Origin: Tritrichomonas musculus
Lineage: Eukaryota > Parabasalia > Tritrichomonadida > Tritrichomonadidae
Length of the DNA: 64,000 nucleotides
Assembly (NCBI GenBank): GCA_039105265.1
Contig: JAPFFF010000001.1
Coordinates: 186,001 to 250,000 of the forward strand
Reading direction: 5' to 3'
Made by a program: the position numbers and the translations under genes. Positions within the stretch are counted from its first letter, which is position 1. Every line of letters starts with the position of its first letter. The notes below the pieces were generated by a model. It was given only the letters and a program-made list of their open reading frames with translations. It was not told the origin of the DNA and searched no databases. Positions 32,761-42,100 of this stretch are shown in pieces.

Positions 32761-35700
32761 ATGAAGAAAAATGAGCTTGTCCTTGATGATCTAAAAAAAA
32801 CTTATTCGAATTTGATTGAAGAGAGAAATGAATACGAAAAATATGGAAACCATCTTAAACAAGAAATTTCTGACCTGATTGTAGCAAATGAAAAATTGCT
32901 TTCTTGTCTAAGAGATCGGCGACAAGCATACATTAATTTCACAAATCGAGATGCTCAATATGATGACTTAATCGATAACAAAAATACTGAGGTTACCCAA
33001 AAGAAATTTATTCGGGATAAAATTTCATATTTATCAAAATCATCAAATAAAGCTAATGCTATTTCTCCAACTGTTAAAAAATCGCAATTAAAGTATAAAT
33101 TTGCTCAACGCAAGTTTGGAAAATTGAAAAAAAATCCATTAGGCCAAATTCTTTTATTATCTGAAAAGAAAAAGCGGCTTGAAAAAGAAAATGAAATATT
33201 GCAAAATGAAATTGATGAGTTAAAAAAGTTTTTTGATCAAAAGGTTAATGATAAAGAAATACCTGATGAAATTAATGGAAGCTTTGAAAATTATATGAAA
33301 AAAACGCAAGAAAATCAAGTAAAAAGAAAGGAAAAATATCAAATACGATCAGATAAATTAAAAGAAGCAGGAATAGATATTGAAAAAATTAAAAAAATGG
33401 TAGCTATAGAGCCACATGAAGAAAGCATTAAATCTATCCCTCCAAAATCAATAAGTCAATTGGGAAATCAATCAGATAATCAATTAGAAAATCAATCATC
33501 CTTAGCAAATAGCTCTGATAAACCGTTTAATCCTCTGATAAAAAAAAGTAAAGAAAAATATGTAGCATCTAAAATTCCAATAACGAAGCCAATCATTAGC
33601 CATAATCCTCGAAGATTTGTTTCTGATGCTGAAGTTGATGATGCCAATTTAAATTTAAATAAATCTCAAAAAAAGATAAAGAAATTAGATCCAAAACAAA
33701 ATGGTCAATCTGGAAGAAGTGATAAAGATAAAAAGAATAATGAAAATCTCAAAGTTAAACAATTAAAAAGGATTAATTCTAAGCTAAATATTTTAGATGA
33801 AACTAATGATAAGGAAAAGAAAATGGACGACATTTCAGAAAAAACTAGTGCTTCTGTTCAATATGTGGAAATCGAAGAAAGTGAAAAAGAGACGGCAGGG
33901 AAAAAAAAGGGAAAAAGCAATAAAAAAAATGAACGTTCGAATAAGCAAGAAATTGATGCTGATAGTAGTAGCCTAATCTCTAATTCTCTAAAAAAGAAAG
34001 CTCTTTCAAGTAGTAAAAATGAGCAAATTATTGATATAAATAGTGATGTTATTGTTGAGGAAGAAGAAGAAGAGTATGAAGATAATTCAAATGACAATCA
34101 AAAGAAAAAAACTTTAGATGCTCCTATGTCAGCTGGATTTGTTCTTCAACTTTTAGAGATGGATCTTGACTCAAATGCGTCTCTTCCTGATGTTTTAGAT
34201 ATTTATGATTCAAATTATAAGCAAAAAAGACGTCAGAAACAAGAAAAAGAAGAGAAAAAAATGAAAAAATTGTTTGAAAAAGCTTCTAAAAAAGCTATTG
34301 AACAAGCTGAAATTGAAAGCAAAGAAAAGCAAAAAAATTCTGATGAGAATCATGAATCAAATGCGCATGATGAAACTGAAAATCAGATAGTTCCAGCAAT
34401 GGAGCCTATTGTTACTCATTCAGGTGTGGAACAATATGTTAAGAAAGAATCATCTTATTACTCAATCGGCTATCATAATTCTGAATATGATAATTATGAA
34501 GATTATTACTATTATGAGGATGAAGAGCAAAAAATAGAGGAAGAAGAAGAGGAGGAGGAAGAATTCGAAGAAGAAGAGGAAGAGGAAGAAGAATTCGAAG
34601 AAGAAGAAGATTTTGTATTTTTATTCCAAAAAAAGGTGCAAACTCTTTCAAGTATGAGGACTATGAAAGCTGATGCTTTAACAGAAGAGCTTAATCGAAT
34701 TCAAAAAATTCAAGAGTTAACCAATCAGATATCTAATTTAGAATTTGAGCTTAATGATATCGATGCAGATCTTCTTGAGCTAACAAAAAAGTCTGATGTA
34801 AAGAGGATGAGATTTGAATTTATGTGCAAACGTTTAAAATTTTCGAAAAAATTTCCATCAATTAATATTCAGCCAAAGCATAAGAAAAAGTTCAATGACA
34901 TGGGAATTGAATCTGTGCTTATTGATGATATTGATACAATTCGGCAAAAGATCAATGATATAATGGGTAAAACTTCTCAGAAATTCATTTACATCCAAAC
35001 AAAGCGAGATTTAGAGCAAGCTTTAATAAAACTTGGAGCTCAAACCAAAATGATAGAAAATGAAAATAGTAAAAAAGATTCAGAATACAATGAATTAATG
35101 TCTCGATTAAAAATAATTGATCCTTTCCAATATAATGTTGAGGCCAAAATCGAGCAGCCAAAATCAGTTGCACCTGATTTACAAGAAAAGAAAAGTAAAA
35201 GAGAAAAGCTTCTCCAGAAAGTTCAAAACCGTCTTAATTTGATTATCAGGCGTAATCAAGACTTAGAAAAGCAGATATCTGATGTTAAGTATGTCATTAA
35301 AAAATACAAAGGTCAACTATATGATAAAGGAAGAGTTCCGCATCTTCACGTATTTCCATTATGTACAAGATTAAAATCTGATCGTAATGTTTTCCAAGAA
35401 ATTTCTAGGCAGACCTCTTTAATAAATGTTGAAATGCAATTTATTCAGAATCAAATAGATGAGATACATCAAAACTTTGGAGGCCAAGGAATTCAGAGCT
35501 TTTCTGATTCAATCAGCGTACTTGAAGATGAATTAAAACAGTTAAAAGCGAAATACAACACTCTTAGAGGTTTTAAAGGAAAAAGATCAGTTGTGATGAC
35601 AAATCGTTCTGAAATGACAATGTTTCAAGCTAAAATTGCTGAAAGAATCAATGAAATCGATGTTTTTAAGATGAAAATGAGTGGAATTGTTGCTAAATTA

Positions 35701-35832
35701 GATAAACAAATGAGAGCAGTTCGAAATTTACAAATTAGATTGCCAAAGCCTCCAGAAGCTTATAATTTTGCTGTTTCATTTACCAAGAAAAGAGCATTAA
35801 GCACAAAAATCACGAAGAATAATGTTTTTTAA
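32761..35832 (+). CDS. Large acidic coiled-coil protein, host gene
   Basis: A 1023-residue intronless gene, started at ATG 32761 because of the adjoining initiator. Residues 1-190 form heptad-rich coiled coil (LVLDDLKKTYSNLIEERNEY onward). A long disordered, Lys/Glu/Ser-rich middle follows, with acidic tracts including a near-continuous Glu run interrupted by Phe at about 592-617 and tyrosine/aspartate repeats just before it. The C-terminal 390 residues return to coiled coil (EELNRIQKIQELTNQISNLE, LIIRRNQDLEKQISDVKYVI) and end in a basic tail. No catalytic domain. This two-coil layout suits a cytoskeletal, axonemal or basal-body protein, abundant in flagellates; that is inference. The stop codon overlaps TAAA, the known trichomonad polyadenylation word. 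Confidence 0.85.
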   Translation: MKKNELVLDDLKKTYSNLIEERNEYEKYGNHLKQEISDLIVANEKLLSCLRDRRQAYINFTNRDAQYDDLIDNKNTEVTQKKFIRDKISYLSKSSNKANAISPTVKKSQLKYKFAQRKFGKLKKNPLGQILLLSEKKKRLEKENEILQNEIDELKKFFDQKVNDKEIPDEINGSFENYMKKTQENQVKRKEKYQIRSDKLKEAGIDIEKIKKMVAIEPHEESIKSIPPKSISQLGNQSDNQLENQSSLANSSDKPFNPLIKKSKEKYVASKIPITKPIISHNPRRFVSDAEVDDANLNLNKSQKKIKKLDPKQNGQSGRSDKDKKNNENLKVKQLKRINSKLNILDETNDKEKKMDDISEKTSASVQYVEIEESEKETAGKKKGKSNKKNERSNKQEIDADSSSLISNSLKKKALSSSKNEQIIDINSDVIVEEEEEEYEDNSNDNQKKKTLDAPMSAGFVLQLLEMDLDSNASLPDVLDIYDSNYKQKRRQKQEKEEKKMKKLFEKASKKAIEQAEIESKEKQKNSDENHESNAHDETENQIVPAMEPIVTHSGVEQYVKKESSYYSIGYHNSEYDNYEDYYYYEDEEQKIEEEEEEEEEFEEEEEEEEEFEEEEDFVFLFQKKVQTLSSMRTMKADALTEELNRIQKIQELTNQISNLEFELNDIDADLLELTKKSDVKRMRFEFMCKRLKFSKKFPSINIQPKHKKKFNDMGIESVLIDDIDTIRQKINDIMGKTSQKFIYIQTKRDLEQALIKLGAQTKMIENENSKKDSEYNELMSRLKIIDPFQYNVEAKIEQPKSVAPDLQEKKSKREKLLQKVQNRLNLIIRRNQDLEKQISDVKYVIKKYKGQLYDKGRVPHLHVFPLCTRLKSDRNVFQEISRQTSLINVEMQFIQNQIDEIHQNFGGQGIQSFSDSISVLEDELKQLKAKYNTLRGFKGKRSVVMTNRSEMTMFQAKIAERINEIDVFKMKMSGIVAKLDKQMRAVRNLQIRLPKPPEAYNFAVSFTKKRALSTKITKNNVF

Positions 35833-36132
35833 AATAGAATATATCATGATATACATTTATATTTTTTTTTTTTTTTTTTTACAAACAGATCTTTATAAAT
35901 AAATTAAATGAATAATACAACAAAGGAAATTTATTTTATAAATATATAATAAAATATGCTGAAAAGTAATGAATGTAAAAATATTATAATTCAATCAAAG
36001 AAAAGTATGATATAAAGTAACTATTATAATAGTATCGTATCTCAAATTTTTTTCGATAATTTGGGAAAAGAAATTAAAAAAAAAAAAAAATTACAAACAC
36101 CTAATATTTATTTAAGACAAAATAATATAATA
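35833..36132. terminator. Convergent 3-prime ends of two host genes
   Basis: About 300 bp of AT-rich sequence between the coiled-coil and TRRAP-like stop codons. TAAA words lie at the plus-strand stop and, on the minus strand, as TTAAATAAATA about 20 bases past the TRRAP stop. In trichomonads UAAA near the stop serves as the polyadenylation signal. A T run of about 18 lies at 35863. Confidence 0.45.
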
Positions 36133-39100
36133 TTATAGCCAAGAATAGGCAAGAGGTTGCGAATAAATGGAATTCTGCGAGCATTCAATCAAATGATTAA
36201 AAAGTTCAAATGGGAATACTGTATCAACTTTATCGCAAATTTCAGAAGTCTGCAGTGCCATTTTTTTCGAATTCTGAATAATATTTTCGATATTCTCTGT
36301 TGGAGTCTCATTTGGAACAAGTGCCTGTAAGAATATCCGAAGTTGCTGGTGATGATTTGCTAAAACTTCAGGTACTGTATTCCATGTTGTGGCAAATGTT
36401 CCATGAATCATGAAATTAGGCACAAATTCGGTGAACATTCTTGTTAAAGGTATTTGTGAGATATTTTCATCATTTTTACCTTTTTGGGCTTCAAATTGGA
36501 AAAATGATGGAATACAGCATCTCATAGCATCGCCAAATATGCAAACACTTGGAACAAACGGTAATGAAACACCAAAAATGAATCGAATCGAGCTGTAAAA
36601 GGCATAATGAGAAATAAACGTTTGTCTCAAAACGAGGAAGTTGATTTTGAAATTTTCGCTGGCTGTAAGAAAGATATCTTTGTAATTATTTTTTTTATTT
36701 GAAAAAATTAAATCAAGAGCTTTTTCACGTCTTTCTTTCATTGATTTTGGAGATTCATCCATTTTTCCTTCAAAAAGTTTGCAATTATCATAAAAAAGTT
36801 TAGAGTAATTTCCAAGTTGAAGTTGAGTTGCCATTGGAATTAAATGGAAAATAGATGGAGCAAGATGAATCATTAAAAGATCAGGATGAAGAAGGAAAAC
36901 ATAAGGATAAAATGTGAAAGTTGCTCGTGTTCTTGATGATGGATGATGATCAATATAATGTGATATACACTGAATAAAAAGATGCTCTGCTATAGTGTAT
37001 CTATAAATGCGAGGAGAAACAAGCATAAAATTTCGAATTCCGCCATCTTTTGCTGTAATAAAATTGAGCATGGCTTCTTCTTTCCCATCGGCTTTTAATG
37101 ATACATTCATCACCCTTTGCGGAAGTGCAGGGAATTTGAAGCCTGTGAAACTCGTGAGTGAAGTGAAATTACGTTTTGTTTGAAAAATGGGTGGATTTTG
37201 AAGGCAAAAAGAGATCATATCATCTGTAATTTGATCAACTTGATTTGATTTAAGCATCTCATATAATTTAATATGACACTGCGAGATTTCAGAAAGTCGA
37301 AGAATATCTTCTTTACATAATTTTATCCATTTAAATGCAGTTTCAAACTCATTTATTTCTTTGCCTTCTTTTGTATTCATGATTTTTTTCATCACTTCAT
37401 CAAAATTTGATTCATTTCGAATTTTTTTACAGTATTTCGAATGGTATGCAATTAAAAGAAAATGCGAACTTTGACGATTAAATAAAGAAATTAAGAAGTC
37501 TGAAGGAAGCGATTCAAATAAATAAAGAAAATGAGGAAGCCAACGAAGATATAGATTTTTGTTCTTATCTTCAACATTGGCTAGCATAGATGTTTCAAAA
37601 CATTTAAAAGCAGCATCAAAATTCTTATTTTTTCGAATGACACTGAGGGCGAGAGAAAGGTAAAATTCTAAATTCTCGCTGGTTGATGTTGACATATCAC
37701 TCTGTAACCTTTGAAAGAATTGAGATAAATTTAACATTTCAGGATAGTATTGGTGGATTATTACTATTGCTGATAGCCAAAGTTTGTCGAAAGGAGGTAA
37801 ATTTGTTGATTTAAAAGAATTTGTTGATTTAAAGTCATGCAGATAGATTTGACAGTTTATTTTAAGAAGAGCAATATTTGGTAATGGTGTTGGAATTAGA
37901 GAAATAAAAGGCATCAAGTATACAATATTAGATTCTGACACATGAGCAATTCGTGAAAGTTCTCGCCCTTGAACACCTATTAACAATTGCTTCATTGATG
38001 ACTGTATTGCACCACATCTCATTAAAATCCGGCATAAAAGAATTCTTGATTTCCTGATTAAATCTTCCACCACAGCAATTGAAGCAGCTGGAGTAGGAGT
38101 AACTGTAGACGAAGTAGTTGAAGAAGAAGATATTGTGGCAGCTGCTGAATCAGCAGCTAGTGAGTTTTTAAGTTCTTGATAGATTGTTAATTGCCAAGCA
38201 AGCGAAGATGCCATCATATTTTGTTTGTCGAGTGTTCTCATTAAGTTATAATTGCATAAAGTTTGTGGCTTTGGGGCTATCCTTTTTTGAAGGCAATCTA
38301 AAAGATGATAAACTTCTTCATATATAGAAGAGTTCATTAAGAATGGGAGATAAACGTGAGAAGAAAATGTAGTAAGATTTTCTTTAATAAATTTGCCATT
38401 ATAATCTTTAATAAATGGCAAATTGATATTGGGCTTATTAGATTCTGTTTTCGAGATTAAACGCTCATATAGATCAGGAGCCAAAAAAAGCGAAAGATTG
38501 AATGAAACTTTTCTTAATTCATTTAGCGCAAAAAAATACGTTTTATCTCCATTTTCATACATTTCTTTCTGATAATAATATTGTGCTGCTTTATATGAAG
38601 ATAGTTGATGGAATGAAACAGCTGTTGATAATTCAGGTACTTTTAATTTGAGGATACCTAAAGCATCTTCTGGAAAATTGATTTGATTAAGATATGACGT
38701 ATTGGTAAGAAATGATTGATAAGGTAGAGGTGATTCCAAAAACAAATGAGATGAAGATGGCCAAAAAGATTGAGCCAGAGTTGAATTGGGGAATATACTC
38801 ATATAAAAATTTACAAAATTAGTAAATTGTGGGTATTTTTTTTCAATTTGATTAATAGCTGTTGAAGCAAAGCTCTTTAAATCATCTACATTCATTTCAT
38901 CTATAATATTCATTAACTTTTCATCAAATAAAAACTTAAGGAAAATAATTAAATGGTAATCCTGATCGATTGAAAACCAATCAAATACAAATAAATCTTT
39001 ATATATATTTGATGATTTTGAAGCATAAACAAGTTTTGCTATTGGATTATTGGAGCATATATTTTTCAATTGCAAAAATCCTTCTTCTTTAAACGTTTTT

Positions 39101-42100
39101 TCTAATAATTTTAATGCATATGGATTAATAGGTTGCTTGATTGTGGAAAGAGTAAAAATCATTTGTTCACAATTTACAGGCAATAGTGCCTCGAGTAATT
39201 TTTGTAATTGTAATTCTTCTTTATCAAGTATTTTATTTTCATTTGCTTTATGTACATCATTTAACCATTGTGCAACAGATGCAAATGGAGATTTAAGTTT
39301 TGGGCTCTTAATTATATTTTGATAATATATCGAAATTTGATTTGTTAGTTCGAAAGCTGTTTTCATTTTATCATACTTACTACACGATTGAACAGCAGTA
39401 ATATAAACAGGAAATAATAGCGTGTAGTACGATGAACTAAAAAATATTGAAGGAGATAAGCAGGCAGAAAAAAACCAATTTGGTAAATCAGAAATATATT
39501 TCTTTTTAAACAAAACTTCACTTAGAGTAGAAGTTAATTGCATTAGTAATTTCATATTCATTGAATCGCCAAAAGATGAGTCTTTATTAGCTTCGGATGA
39601 TGATAATTTGTAATATGTAAGATTATCTTGAATTTGATCCATCAATTTTCCATCAATTAAATCTTTATTGACTTTAGGAAGCAAACTTTCTATAATTGAC
39701 GGAAGAAGTTGACCAACTGGTAATTGTTGATCAAATTTCTTTGTTAAAAGCATAACGGAACAAAAAATACAAAGTTCAAAAGCACGATCATGAATCTGAT
39801 CTTGCTCTAAAAGGCCTTTAAAAAAATATGGCATGTAATAAATGCTAAATTTATCAGGACGTTGATGAACAGTTGTTACATTAGCAGTAAAAAATTGAAT
39901 TATGAATTGTTTAAAGCGACGATTGTTAAGTTCATAATAACGAAGATTTTTTCCAATTGCTAAGAAACTTCTGATTGATGAAGGAACAACCAGTGGCATC
40001 TTTTCGAAAAAAAGGATCGTTTTATTTGTTATTTCTTTTTGATCAAGAATAGCTGGGTCTATTGAAAATAAGATTTTTGATATATTAACAATTCGAGATA
40101 ATGTAAAACAAGTCGATAAATCTACAAGTTTAAGTTTAATCCCAAGTGCATGTGAATGTGGAAGTAAAAATAACGTTTTACAATCACCAGCATCAATTAA
40201 ATTAACTCCTTTTAATAGTCCAATTGATGTTGCTGTATAATTTAATAATACAGCTGGAAACGACGGTTTGTTTGAAAACGAACTAAAATCAACACTTAAT
40301 TCAATTTCTTCATCAGCGTGAAAATTTTTATAATACTCATAAACAATAGCTAAAATAAAAGACTTTTCATATGCATTATCAGCCGACATATTTTCAATGT
40401 TCTTAAAAATCTGCTCCCTTATTGAAATGGAAGGAAATTCAGACATAAACTTGACTATTTTGTTTAAAAAAACTAGATGATAAAAAATCCTAGGAACTGA
40501 TAATATTAAAGGTAAAATCTCATTTTGAAATATATAAAGTAAATCCGAGTTTTCAGTATATTGCTTAACAAATTTCATTGGTAAAAATATTTCTAAAAAT
40601 CCATATAATAGTGAAGGTTTGAAATAAAAAATGTTGCCTCTATTTTGTAATTTATCAAAAAATCCAATTGATATTGATTGAATTTTAATTAGTTCTTTTT
40701 CATTAATAATCTCATTAACAACTTTTTCCATATTTAACAAAACTGTTGATAAAACGAAATCAAATTCGTTTTTTGATAAACTTTCTAGATAAATAAAAAT
40801 TTTAGATAGATTATTTTCGATGTTTGATATACAATGACTTCTAAATTTATTGCTGTTTTGATTTATAAATAATTTGCAAAATAAAAAAATGACATCAATT
40901 GAAAAACTTTTCTTCAATTTGCTTATTAAAATCTGATATGATAATTCCGGAAGTTCTTCAACTAAATTTTCAATTGGAAAAGATAATGGAATTGCATACA
41001 AATGTGGCGATAATGTGATTTCTACTGATATATAAACGCATCTTGTTAGTTCAGGAGTTAAAACAGGATTTTTTGAATAAACCTCTTTAATAATACTGAA
41101 TAATTGCTGTGTATAAGGAATAATTAACTGTTTTGATAGTTTCTGAATAACATTCGTTAGCATTGTATGAATAAAATTGACTAAGTCTGTAGTAATTTTA
41201 ATTGGCGAATAAATAATTTCGAATTTTAAAAGAAGCAAATCTTCTAGTTGGCAAGAAAATTGAGGTAATTTGTTAGATGTACCAAATATATTTAATAATT
41301 CAGTTGGCAATGATTTGAACTTAACTAATTTTTTAGAATATTTTAAAAGAAAGGGAAGTAGTTGCTTGAACTTGTCATTTCGCAATGTAATTAAAAATTT
41401 TTCCCATAATGAAGGCTGGCTTTCTTCAATTTCAACTAAAAAATGAAGAATTGCCTTGATGCAAAATTTTGCAATAGATAGTGAATATGTTGGTGATTCT
41501 TGGATTCGAATATCTTTCATTAATAACTGAACTTCTTTCATGACATTTTTAAGTTGAATTGTAGAAAGTGCGTCGATAAGCTTATTTACAAAAGAAACTG
41601 GATCTGGAAAGTCTTTAAAAGGAAAAAGAAATAAAAATTGGAGTACATCTGCGATTTTGTTTTTCGTAATTATTTGTGGTAAATCTTTAATTAATTGATT
41701 TCTGTATTCAACGGTAGAGTTGGTCATGGCGAATTTAGTTAAATAATGTTTCATTCCTATTAAAGATACTTTTCTTATTTGTTTTGAATATTGTGTGGAA
41801 AATTTATTATATTGAGAACATAATTCTATTGCAATTTTTTGTTCTTCAGGGGTATTAATAGTTTGAATTAAAAAATGATTTTCAATCACTTTTCGGCAGC
41901 CGTTAACATCGTTTGATGCCGCTGAAATTAAAATATAATTTAACCTAACATAGAATGAGCTCAATGGAATTTGATATAGTAATTCGTTAATAATTGATAA
42001 TGCTGTTGATGCCGTTGATATACTATGCAAAAGTTGAATTAAATATTCGATGAATATTTCTGGTCTTTCAATTTTATAGTTGAATTTATTATTACTTAGA

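Noticed and set aside
34439-34651. Minus-strand frame opposite the Glu run
   Set aside because: Leu/Pro-rich shadow of the acidic tract of the coiled-coil gene.
39050-39322. 90-codon plus-strand frame inside the TRRAP-like gene
   Set aside because: Shadow of the large minus-strand gene.
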